Shown: piece by piece, positions 17,215-24,427 of the stretch
How positions within the stretch are numbered: the stretch's first letter is position 1
Layout of the letters: the number at the start of each line of letters is the position of its first letter
DNA from: Ectothiorhodospira lacustris
Lineage (GTDB): Bacteria; Pseudomonadota; Gammaproteobacteria; Ectothiorhodospirales; Ectothiorhodospiraceae
Reading direction: 5' to 3'
Assembly: GCF_022227845.1 (NCBI RefSeq)
Contig: NZ_JAJNQN010000010.1
Span: forward strand, 60,951 to 124,950
DNA: 64,000 nt
Translations under genes and position numbers: made by a program
The notes under the pieces: generated by a model
Databases searched by the model: none
What the model was told of the DNA's origin: nothing
Seen by the model: the letters and a program-made list of their open reading frames with translations, nothing else

Positions 17215-18450
17215 TCAGACCAGTATTTCCGGAATGCCCGGGTGGCCCAGGAATTTTTCCGGGCTGGCCGTCAGGCCGTAGGCCCCTGACTGAAAGATGA
17301 CCACCAGATCGTCGGGTTGGGCCTTGGGCAGGGTCATGCGGTCGGCCAGTAGGTCGAGGGGAGTACACAGGGGACCGACCACCGAGGCGGTTTCCGTGTC
17401 TGTCTCGTTCATCCGGTTGCCGATGGCCACCGGGTAGTTCTTGCGGATGATCTGGCCGAAGTTGCCCGAGGCCGCCAGGTGCTGGTGCAGACCGCCGTCG
17501 GTGACCAGGTAGGGGTGGCCGCGGGAGAGCTTGCGATCCAGGATGCGGCAGACGTAGACCCCCGCCTCGCCCACGAAGTAGCGCCCCAGTTCGATCACCA
17601 GTGCCGCCTCCGGCAGGCGGCGGGCCGCTTCTGCCTGGAGCGTGGCCAGGTTGTCGCCGATGGGGCCCAGATCCAGGGGGCGTTCTCCGGGGAAGTAGGG
17701 GATGCCGAAGCCGCCCCCCAGGTTGAGGAACCGGACCGGTGCCGGGGCGTGTTCGGCCAGTCGGCAGGCCAGTTCAAAGCTTTTTTGCTGGGCCTCGACG
17801 ATGGCGCCGGCTTGCAGGTTCTGGGAGCCGGCAAACAGGTGAAAGCCTTCAAAGTGCAGCCCGGCGTTGCCGATGGCCTGGAGCAGGCCCGGCACCTGCT
17901 CGGCATCCACGCCGAACTGTTTGGGGCCGCCGCCCATCTTCATGCCGGAACTCTTGAGTTCGAAGTCCGGGTTGACCCGTACCGCCACCCGGGCGGGCAG
18001 GCCCAGCTGTTCCGATGCCTGGGCCAGGAGGGGGATTTCCCGGAAGGATTCGATGTTGACCAGGATGCCGGCGGCCACGGCCTGTTGCAGTTCCAGCGGC
18101 TGTTTGCCGGGGCCGGCAAAGCTGATGTCGGCGGGATCGGCGCCGGCGTCCAGGGCCACCTTGAGTTCTCCGGCCGAGGCCACGTCGATGCCGTCCACCA
18201 GGCCGGCCATGTGGCAGACCAGAGCGGGCATGGGGTTGGCCTTCATGGCGTAGTGAAGCTGGATGCCCCGGGGGAGTTGTTCCCGCAGTTGCGCCACGCG
18301 CTGGGTGAGCAGGCCGCGGTCATGGGCGTAGAAGGGCGTCTGCCCCACGCGGGCGGCCAGCCGGGTGAGCGGCATGCCGCCGATGATGAGTTCGCTGTCA
18401 CGGACGGGGAACTGGGTCATGGGGGTGTGGGTGGGTTTATCCTGTGACAT
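17215..18450 (-). CDS. PLP-dependent decarboxylase, exosortase A-associated
   Basis: A 411-residue fold-III PLP enzyme of the diaminopimelate/ornithine decarboxylase type. The Schiff-base lysine is K70 in LHYAMKANP. Other landmarks are DVASAGELKVALDAG, VRVNPDFELKSSGMKMGGGPKQFG, the phosphate-binding LNLGGGFGIPYF, IELGRYFVGEAG and the C-terminal SGAYGLTAS. The specific match is to the exosortase-A-system decarboxylase, found beside an acyl-CoA ligase in PEP-CTERM loci; its substrate is not established. I chose the ATG at 18450 (AGG upstream). It overlaps the stop of the HEPN gene by 14 bases and is flanked on both sides by nucleotidyltransferase/HEPN modules. Confidence 0.9.
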   Translation of the reverse strand: MSQDKPTHTPMTQFPVRDSELIIGGMPLTRLAARVGQTPFYAHDRGLLTQRVAQLREQLPRGIQLHYAMKANPMPALVCHMAGLVDGIDVASAGELKVALDAGADPADISFAGPGKQPLELQQAVAAGILVNIESFREIPLLAQASEQLGLPARVAVRVNPDFELKSSGMKMGGGPKQFGVDAEQVPGLLQAIGNAGLHFEGFHLFAGSQNLQAGAIVEAQQKSFELACRLAEHAPAPVRFLNLGGGFGIPYFPGERPLDLGPIGDNLATLQAEAARRLPEAALVIELGRYFVGEAGVYVCRILDRKLSRGHPYLVTDGGLHQHLAASGNFGQIIRKNYPVAIGNRMNETDTETASVVGPLCTPLDLLADRMTLPKAQPDDLVVIFQSGAYGLTASPEKFLGHPGIPEILV

Positions 18451-18832
18451 GGCCAACCTGTTGTTTTGCCCATTCCATCGTTGCTGTCATGCCCTCAATG
18501 GCTTCGTCGATACCGACATCCGGCGCCGGTGCTCCCAAGTATCTGAACTCTACCGCGTATGGCCCCAGACGAAGAAGAAGATCAGTAGAAACCGGCGGGT
18601 AGATGCCGTGTTGTTCCATGATTCTCTGCAGTTCCAGCAGATCATGAGTTCTTCTGAATACGACCTGTCTGACAGACAGAACGGATTTAAGGGATTTTTC
18701 CATGGCCTGTTGGGCATGGAAGAGGATGATTTCGTGTGGTGCCTCCGGGACGCGGGCGAGAATATGGACCGCCGCCTGATCCCTCGCGCCCGCTTCGAGC
18801 AACTGCAGTGCCTGTTCAGTCCAGGGATCCAT
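18437..18832 (-). CDS. HEPN domain protein (second module)
   Basis: A 131-residue helical protein of the PF05168 HEPN type: EIILFHAQQAMEKSLKSVLSV, FRRTHDLLELQ and a C-terminal FRYLGAPAPDVGIDEAIEG. Unlike the HepT-like protein at 16757-17188, I do not see an RX4-6H active site; only RRTH is present, so RNase activity is doubtful and it may be a binding partner. It overlaps the end of the nucleotidyltransferase gene by 17 bases and overlaps the start of the decarboxylase gene, so all three are translationally linked. The order here is nucleotidyltransferase first, HEPN second, opposite to the other module. Confidence 0.8.
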   Translation of the reverse strand: MDPWTEQALQLLEAGARDQAAVHILARVPEAPHEIILFHAQQAMEKSLKSVLSVRQVVFRRTHDLLELQRIMEQHGIYPPVSTDLLLRLGPYAVEFRYLGAPAPDVGIDEAIEGMTATMEWAKQQVGHVTG

Positions 18833-19139
18833 AAAGAAGCTTGCCTTCTCTTGAGGCCCAGTAGGCCGGGGTGCTGCACCACTGGCGGTGTTTCTCGAAA
18901 TCGCGCTCGTCGTAGAGCAGAAGATCTACGCCGATGCCGGCTTTGCCTATCGCAAGACGGATATTGCGGTATTCAGCGGTATGATCGGGTATTTCTTTTT
19001 CCACCAGCATGATATCCAGGTCAGAGTCTTCCGTGGCTTCCCCTCGGGCATAGGATCCAAAAAGGATGAGCTTGGAGGGGGCGTGGGCCGCCTTGATGAG
19101 TCTGCTCGCGATGTCTTCAATCGCTTCCTGTGACAGCAT
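18816..19139 (-). CDS. MNT-type nucleotidyltransferase (second module)
   Basis: A 107-residue minimal nucleotidyltransferase with an intact GSX10DXD signature (GSYARGEATEDSDLDI, Asp40 and Asp42) and a third acidic residue in GVDLLLYDERD (Asp72). The ATG at 19139 has GGAG about 11 bases upstream. It lies 87 bases after the acyl-CoA ligase stop and overlaps the following HEPN gene by 17 bases. MNT/HEPN pairs of this order are common mobile or defence-like modules with an AMP-transfer theme; no function is proven for this one. Confidence 0.85.
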   Translation of the reverse strand: MLSQEAIEDIASRLIKAAHAPSKLILFGSYARGEATEDSDLDIMLVEKEIPDHTAEYRNIRLAIGKAGIGVDLLLYDERDFEKHRQWCSTPAYWASREGKLLYGSLD

Positions 19140-19226
19140 CGGCCTCGTTCTCCTTTTTGTACCCGGGGATCAATTTAAATCAACGGGGATCTGGTTGCGA
19201 TGGGCTTGAGGGGGTGAACGGTGGTT

Positions 19227-20819
19227 TCAAGGCGATGCGCGATGTGCAGCCAGCGCCTTGCGGTCCAGCTTGCCGTTGGGGTTGCGGGGGAGGGGGCCGT
19301 CATGGGCGTGGATGCGGGTCGGGACCATGTAAGCGGGCATGCGGGCCTTGCATTGGGCCAGCAGGGCGTCCACGTCCAGGGGCGTGTCCGCCGTCGGCGG
19401 TGTGGCGATGACGGCGATGACCTGGCCCAGGGTGTCGTCGGGGATGCCGAAGGCCACGCATTCGCCTACCAGCCGGGTGGCGTAGAGGATTTCTTCCACT
19501 TCCGTGGGGCTGACCCGGTAGCCCGAGGTCTTGATCATCTCGTCCCGACGGCCGATGAAGTAGAGGTAGCCGTCTTCGTCGTATCGCACCGTGTCGCCGG
19601 AGAAGACGGCGATTTCGGGCAGGACCAGCCCGGACTCGCGGCCCGGGGCCAGGGTGGGCAGGGGCCTGAAGTGACGGGCGGTCTTGTCCGGATCGTTCCA
19701 GTAGCCCTGGGCCACCAGGGCGCCCCGTTGGACCAGTTCTCCCGGTTCGTTGGGGGCGCAAGGGCTGCCGTCTTCCCGCAGGACCAAGACTTCGGCATTG
19801 GGGATGGCCTTGCCGATGGAGTCGGGGCGTCGATCCACCTCTTCCGGCGGCAGGTAGGTGGCGCGGAAGGCTTCGGTGAGGCCATACATTAAGTAGGGGC
19901 GTGTGCGGGGCAGGGTATCCCGCAGTCGACGCAGGGTTTCCCGGGGCATGCGCCCGCCGGTGTTGGCGATGTAGCGCAGGTGTTGGTCGATGCCTTCGGG
20001 CCAGTCCTGCTGGGTGAGCTGAATCCACAGGGGTGGTACGGCGGTCAGGCCGGTCACCCGTTCCCGGATCAGGGCCTTGAGTACATCCCGGGGCATCAGG
20101 TAATTGAGCAGGACCACTCGGGCGCCGGCATGGAAGGCGGTGGTGAGCTGGGAAAATCCCGCGTCGAAGGACAGAGGCAGTGCGGCCAGCAGGGTGTCGT
20201 CGGCGTGGTTTTCCAGGTATTGGGCCACGCTCTTGGCGCCCATGACCATGTTGCGATGGGACAGGACCACCCCCTTGGGGCCGCCGGTGCTGCCGGAGGT
20301 GTAGAGGATGGCGGCCATGTCGGTGTCGATGATGCGCGGCTCCCGGTAGTCGGCGTGGCCGCCCGGTTCGGGCCAGCCATGGAGGGCGACGCCGGGCAGG
20401 TCGGGCATGTCGCCGGGGGCCTCGGTCAGGATGATGTGGCGCAGATCGTGGCAGTCCGCCAGGGCTTCCCGCAGGCCGCTGAGGCGGGCGGGCGAGGTGA
20501 TCAGGATGCGCACGTTGCAGTTGCGCAGGATGTAGGCCACCTGGTCGGGCTTGAGGATCGGGTTCACCGGTACGAAGACGCCCCCCGCTGCGCTGGTGCC
20601 GAAGATGCCGGTGACGGTTTCCAGGCGTTTTTCCAGGTAGACGGCCACCCGTTCGCCGCGTGTGAGGCCGATGGCCGCCAGTGCGGCGGCAAAGTCCCGG
20701 ATGGCCTGGCTGGTGTGCCCGTAGGTCCGGGTGGTGGCGCCATGGGTGAGGGCGGGGGCCTCCGGGCTGCGCTCGTCGGCGGCGAAGGGAAGATGGTGCA
20801 GGAGGTAGGTGCTGTCCAT
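19227..20819 (-). CDS. Acyl-CoA ligase (AMP-forming), exosortase A-associated
   Basis: A 530-residue ANL-superfamily adenylating enzyme. The AMP-binding P-loop is YTSGSTGGPKGV (residues 173-184), followed by MYGLTEAFRATYL, the hinge region GRRDEMIKTSGYRVSPTEVE and the catalytic-lysine motif NPNGKLDRKAL at the C-terminus. It activates a carboxylate as an acyl-AMP. This branch is found beside the PLP decarboxylase in exosortase-A loci, usually with an acyl carrier protein, which is not visible here. The ATG at 20819 has GAGG upstream; a longer frame to 20978 adds unlikely sequence. It heads a minus-strand operon through both MNT/HEPN modules and the decarboxylase. Confidence 0.9.
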   Translation of the reverse strand: MDSTYLLHHLPFAADERSPEAPALTHGATTRTYGHTSQAIRDFAAALAAIGLTRGERVAVYLEKRLETVTGIFGTSAAGGVFVPVNPILKPDQVAYILRNCNVRILITSPARLSGLREALADCHDLRHIILTEAPGDMPDLPGVALHGWPEPGGHADYREPRIIDTDMAAILYTSGSTGGPKGVVLSHRNMVMGAKSVAQYLENHADDTLLAALPLSFDAGFSQLTTAFHAGARVVLLNYLMPRDVLKALIRERVTGLTAVPPLWIQLTQQDWPEGIDQHLRYIANTGGRMPRETLRRLRDTLPRTRPYLMYGLTEAFRATYLPPEEVDRRPDSIGKAIPNAEVLVLREDGSPCAPNEPGELVQRGALVAQGYWNDPDKTARHFRPLPTLAPGRESGLVLPEIAVFSGDTVRYDEDGYLYFIGRRDEMIKTSGYRVSPTEVEEILYATRLVGECVAFGIPDDTLGQVIAVIATPPTADTPLDVDALLAQCKARMPAYMVPTRIHAHDGPLPRNPNGKLDRKALAAHRASP

Positions 20820-21081
20820 GGGGGCCTCGCGCTGTGTTTGGTGTGATTCTGCAGTATCGAGGGCAGGAAAGACTAGGTGCGGCCCGGAGATATCCCGATC
20901 TGGTGGAGGTTGGCCAACTGGGTCATAGTGGCGCAATACGCCCATTCTAAGACGCCTGGAGGTCGTCGCGCAGGTCAATATTCTTGAGGCCAGGAACCCG
21001 CGGTGAATATCCTTGAGGATGTTCGCGGCGCACTATAATTGGAATGCGGATGCGCTGCATCTCAGCCATGGAGATCGTGTC

Positions 21082-21873
21082 ATGAGTGTTTTGAGTCCTG
21101 AGTCTCGGAAGTTTGGCTGGTGGATCCTGGTCCTTCTGCTGATGATCCCCCTGTCGGCGCCGGCGTCGGAGTTGGCCGATGCCATTGCCCGGGTCAAGCC
21201 CTCCGTGGTGGGGGTGGGGACTTTCCAGCCGACCCGTTCGCCCCGGGCCAATCTGATGGGGACGGGATTTGCGGTGGCCGACGGGCGTCATGTGATCACC
21301 AATGACCATGTGATTCCCCTGACCATCGATACGGCGAATCGGGAGCACCTGGCCATCTTCATTCCGGGGTCGGGGGATTCCGGCGAGATGCGCCGGGCGG
21401 AGCGGGTGGCCTCGGACCCGCTGCGGGATCTGGTGTTGTTGAGGATTGAGGGGGCGCCCCTGCCTGTGCTGCGCCTGGGGAACTCCGATCGTCTGCGGGA
21501 AGGCGAGACGGTGGCCCTCACGGGCTTTCCCATTGGTGCCATGCTGGGGCTGGTGCCGGCCACTCATGTGGGAATTGTCTCCGCCATTACGCCCGTTGCC
21601 ATGCCCATGCATTCCTCTCAGCAGCTGGACCCCCGGGTGATCCGGCGCCTGCGTGATCCCTATGCGGTGTTTCAGCTGGATGCCACGGCCTATCCCGGTA
21701 ACAGCGGCAGCCCCCTATACCGCCCTGCGACCGGCGAGGTGGTGGGGGTGTTGAATATGGTGTTTGTGAAGGAGGGTCGGGAGCGGGCGCTGGATCGGCC
21801 CAGCGGGATCAGTTATGCGATCCCCGGGAACTACATCCGGGATCTGTTACGGCAGGTGGATCTGACGCCCTGA
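21082..21873 (+). CDS. Periplasmic trypsin-like serine protease
   Basis: A 263-residue protein with an N-terminal signal (FGWWILVLLLMIPLSAPASE) and an S1C-like protease domain. The catalytic triad is readable: H76 in ITNDHVI, D116 in PLRDLVLL and S208 in YPGNSGSPL. There is no PDZ domain, so it is shorter than DegP/DegS. The ATG at 21082 is preceded by GGAGA at proper distance; a longer frame exists but is less likely. It diverges from the acyl-CoA ligase and precedes a repeat patch and the full VanZ gene. A role in processing surface or exported proteins is plausible but not shown. Confidence 0.88.
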   Translation: MSVLSPESRKFGWWILVLLLMIPLSAPASELADAIARVKPSVVGVGTFQPTRSPRANLMGTGFAVADGRHVITNDHVIPLTIDTANREHLAIFIPGSGDSGEMRRAERVASDPLRDLVLLRIEGAPLPVLRLGNSDRLREGETVALTGFPIGAMLGLVPATHVGIVSAITPVAMPMHSSQQLDPRVIRRLRDPYAVFQLDATAYPGNSGSPLYRPATGEVVGVLNMVFVKEGRERALDRPSGISYAIPGNYIRDLLRQVDLTP

Positions 21874-21896
21874 ATGAGTCGTTCCCGCGCAATTCT

Positions 21897-21977
21897 TCCG
21901 CGTCATTCCCGCGCAAGCGGGAATCCAGTCGAGGGTTGGAGAACACTGGGCTCCCGCTTTCACGGGAGTGACGGTGG
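21897..21977. repeat. dRS3-like inverted repeat pair (ATTCCC-N8-GGGAAT)
   Basis: An intergenic element CGTCATTCCCGC...GCGGGAATCCAG followed about 25 bases later by a degenerate mirrored copy (CTCCCGCTTTCACGGGAGTGACGG). The ATTCCC-N8-GGGAAT core is the pattern of Neisseria dRS3-like repeats. More copies occur at 30020-30200. Confidence 0.75.
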
Positions 21978-22075
21978 TGGGGTGGGGTGCAGGAGTGGCG
22001 GTGGGTGCGGGTAGGTCAGTTTAACGTAAACGTATTCTTGACATTGTTTGCCGGAGGCAGGCTATCAAAGGCTTT

Positions 22076-23518
22076 ATGAGCGTTCGTACCAAGCTGATCC
22101 TCGCTGCCTGGCTGTCCCTGTTCGGGGTGCTTTATGCCACCTTGATGCCGTTCGATTTTAGTGATCGCTCCCTTGGGCAGGCCTGGGACCATTACGCCGG
22201 CTTGACCTTCCCGGTGATGAAGGCCTCGGCCCGCCAGCAGTGGGTCGCAAACATCCTTCTTTTTTGGCCGCTGGGGCTGCTTTGGGCAGCCTGGCTTTCC
22301 GGTTACGCGCGTAGCATGGTGGGCAAGTGGCTGGTGGGGGTGTTTGTTGTGCTGCTGGCCTTGGCGACCACGGCTACGGTGGAGTTCCTGCAGTACTGGC
22401 TTCCCCGGCGCGAACCTTCCCTGCTGGACATGAGCGGCAACTTTCTCGGGGGCTTGCTCGGGGTGCTGACCTGGTTTGCCTTGTCCGCGCGAGGGAAACG
22501 GTGGCTGGATTTGCTGCGTCAGGGTGGGCCGCTGGCCCTGTGGCGGGGACTGCTGATCTACAGCGTCGCTTATGTGCTGTTTGCCTGGCTGCCGCTGGAT
22601 TTCATGATCTCCTGGCAGGAAGTGCTCAATAAACTGGCGGGTGACCACTGGGGGGGCTGGAAGGCACCGGTTGCCGAGGATATGGGGTCGCGAGGATGGG
22701 TGATCGGCAGCATGATGGTGGCAACCTGTCTGCCGGTGGGGCTCATGCTGGGGTGGTGGCTTGTGCATCGGGTGCCTGCGGCGTCATGGGTCCGTCTGGT
22801 GATGCTGTCCCTGCCGCTGGCGGGCATGTTCGGCGTGTTGGTGGAGTTGGGTCAGTTCATGACGGTATCCGGGGTTGCCCAGGGGGTGACGGCCCTGCTC
22901 AGGACCTTGGGTGTGGTGCTGGGTGTGATGCTGTTTGCCCGGCGTTCTTCTGTCACGCCGGATCGCCTGCGGCACTGGGCCAGGCCGTTGGTGTGGTTGG
23001 GGGTGTTGCCTTACCTGGTGTTGACCTTCGTGCTCAACCTGGGGGCCGGAGGCTTCCAGGTTGATGTTGGATCGGCGCTTTCCAAGCTGGAGTCGCTGCG
23101 ATTCCTACCGTTCTGGTATCACTACATGGTGCCGGAAGCGGTGGCCATTTCCAGTGTGTTCTTCCATGTGGTGATGTATCTGCCGGTGGGTGTCGGGCTG
23201 TGGCTGTGGTGCTGGGGGCCACGCGGGGTGACACCTGCCGGGCGCGGCCTCATGGCGGCGGGGGCGGCCTTTTGCCTTGCCTTGGCGATGGAGACCGGCA
23301 AGTTGTTCATGGCGGGGCTGCGGCCCGATCCGACGAACGTGTGGATTGCCGCGGGCGCGGCCTGGTTGGGCTGGCAACTGCTGGGGTGGGCATGGATGGG
23401 TCTGAAAGGTGTGCGGCTTGCGCCGCAGCGACCTGCCAGCCGGTCCGTTGCTGATCCTTCAGGCCACGGACCGACTTCTTCCCGCCGGTCTTATGGGGGG
23501 TTCGTGCGAGGGGAGTAG
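22076..23518 (+). CDS. VanZ family membrane protein (full-length)
   Basis: A 480-residue polytopic membrane protein of two VanZ-like halves. The first half has YATLMPFDFSD, QWVANILLFWPLG and TVEFLQYWLPRREPSLLDMSGNFLGG; the second, after ~300 residues, repeats the theme (AISSVFFHVVMYLPVGVGLWLW, FCLALAMETGKLFMAG, DPTNVWIAAGAAWLG). The ATG at 22076 has an AAAGG just upstream. It is the intact paralogue of the gene at 15459-16499. VanZ-like proteins are frequent in exosortase/exopolysaccharide loci; the molecular role is unknown. The C-terminal 40 residues are polar and cytoplasmic-looking. Confidence 0.82.
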   Translation: MSVRTKLILAAWLSLFGVLYATLMPFDFSDRSLGQAWDHYAGLTFPVMKASARQQWVANILLFWPLGLLWAAWLSGYARSMVGKWLVGVFVVLLALATTATVEFLQYWLPRREPSLLDMSGNFLGGLLGVLTWFALSARGKRWLDLLRQGGPLALWRGLLIYSVAYVLFAWLPLDFMISWQEVLNKLAGDHWGGWKAPVAEDMGSRGWVIGSMMVATCLPVGLMLGWWLVHRVPAASWVRLVMLSLPLAGMFGVLVELGQFMTVSGVAQGVTALLRTLGVVLGVMLFARRSSVTPDRLRHWARPLVWLGVLPYLVLTFVLNLGAGGFQVDVGSALSKLESLRFLPFWYHYMVPEAVAISSVFFHVVMYLPVGVGLWLWCWGPRGVTPAGRGLMAAGAAFCLALAMETGKLFMAGLRPDPTNVWIAAGAAWLGWQLLGWAWMGLKGVRLAPQRPASRSVADPSGHGPTSSRRSYGGFVRGE

Positions 23519-23529
23519 AGGCGGGTATT

Positions 23530-23730
23530 TTAGAATGAGCGCATGACCAGCACTTGCACCTTGAACAGAATGGCGGTCACCAGCAGGCCGATGCCGCCGG
23601 TGAGGATGACGATCAGTTCCAGTCTGAAGAGGTAGTGCTCACCCATCAGCCAGGTGACTGCGCTGGCAAGACAGGCGGTGATGCCCAGCAGGGCGATGAG
23701 GGTGCCTAGTATGTCGATGAGTTTGTCCAT
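23530..23730 (-). CDS. Small two-helix membrane protein, unknown
   Basis: A 66-residue protein with two hydrophobic helices (LIDILGTLIALLGITACLASAVTWL and LIVILTGGIGLLVTAILFKV) joined by a short polar turn. It matches no family I recognise. It lies tail to tail with the VanZ gene, with no visible terminator between. The ATG at 23730 is modestly placed after TTGTTCCAG-like sequence on the plus strand; no strong SD is seen. Coding is supported mainly by the clean two-helix composition. Confidence 0.5.
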   Translation of the reverse strand: MDKLIDILGTLIALLGITACLASAVTWLMGEHYLFRLELIVILTGGIGLLVTAILFKVQVLVMRSF

Positions 23731-24127
23731 GTTTTGTTCCAGTGGTGGATGTGGTTGATTTTCGACTCATCCATAAGTCATCGTTATGTTGAGCTTGTAT
23801 CTTCCATCGCCATGTCGGTTCGGTTGATTTGGTCTATATATAGCCATTATTTTTTGCGGTTTGCCTTGATTGATGTCGAATGTTTGTGGTCCTAATGGTT
23901 GACCAGCGTCACTGGATCCGGTCGTCTCGTCCATTTGTGGGTGATCGGTGCATGTGGGTGGTCGGTTACCCCGTTTTGTCGGTATGCTTTACATGTTCTT
24001 GTGCCGGGCACGCCTTCTGTCGCAAAAGATGTGCGAAAATCCCGTATTTCCGGGATGGGTGAATAAATTAAGTCATGCAGTTGCGGATCGATCAGATTAA
24101 GGCGTGGTCTCACGGGGTAGTGTGTCG

Positions 24128-24138
24128 GTAAAATTTAC
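24128..24138 (+). promoter_or_regulatory. Inverted repeat, possible activator site
   Basis: GTAAA-A-TTTAC is a perfect 5-base-arm palindrome about 78 bases before the -24 element of the sigma-54 promoter, within the distance at which enhancer-binding activators sit. Binding by a PrsR-type activator is inference. Confidence 0.35.
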
Positions 24139-24214
24139 GCTATCAGGTTGATTTTGTGAGGGTCGTCACGTTAGATTGTCGGTTATGCCCCGTCATGTGG
24201 CGTTCCACGCGGGA

Positions 24215-24230
24215 TGGCTCTTTTTTTGCA
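24215..24230 (+). promoter_or_regulatory. Sigma-54 (-24/-12) promoter of the HPr-rel-A cassette
   Basis: TGGCTC-N5-TTGCA matches the RpoN consensus (TGGCACG-N4-TTGCA) at 10 of 12 fixed positions with exact GG-N10-GC spacing. The start point would be near 24241, about 187 bases before the first gene. Known exosortase-A systems include a sigma-54 activator pair (PrsK/PrsR), which makes this reading attractive. Confidence 0.6.
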
Positions 24231-24427
24231 TTCTATTGTTGGTGAGCTTGGGCGTTGCGTCCTGGTCGTGCCAGGGGAGTCTTCTGCTAAGCTCCTCCAG
24301 CTTGGCTGGTCTGAAAACTGCTGGTCCGAATGTCGGATCGCCGGAATTTACCTCGGCTGTTTCCGACTGGATAGTGTCTTGCCTTGCTGCCATGCATGAA
24401 TGCTAATCTCTCGCGAGGCTACTACTA

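Larger units (their letters stand above)
23731..24427. other. 700-base regulatory gap upstream of the HPr-rel-A cassette
   Basis: No convincing gene. It contains an inverted repeat GTAAA-A-TTTAC (24128-24138), a small hairpin ATCCCG-N6-CGGGAT (24039-24056), and a strong sigma-54 match at 24215-24230. A 76-codon frame at 24176-24406 has a hydrophobic start but spans the promoter itself, so I do not call it a gene. Confidence 0.5.

Noticed and set aside
21897..21977. CRISPR-like array at the inverted repeats
   Set aside because: Only one and a half mirrored copies without regular spacers; the ATTCCC-N8-GGGAAT core fits a dispersed repeat.
22038..22068. TTGACA before the full VanZ gene as a sigma-70 promoter
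   Set aside because: No acceptable -10 box at 16-18 bases; the nearest (TATCAA) is at 19 bases and would start transcription inside the SD.
24176..24406. A 76-codon frame with a hydrophobic start before the HPr-rel-A cassette
   Set aside because: It spans the predicted sigma-54 promoter, so that transcript could not encode it, and its residues look random after the hydrophobic part. I considered it as a precursor peptide but the evidence is too weak.
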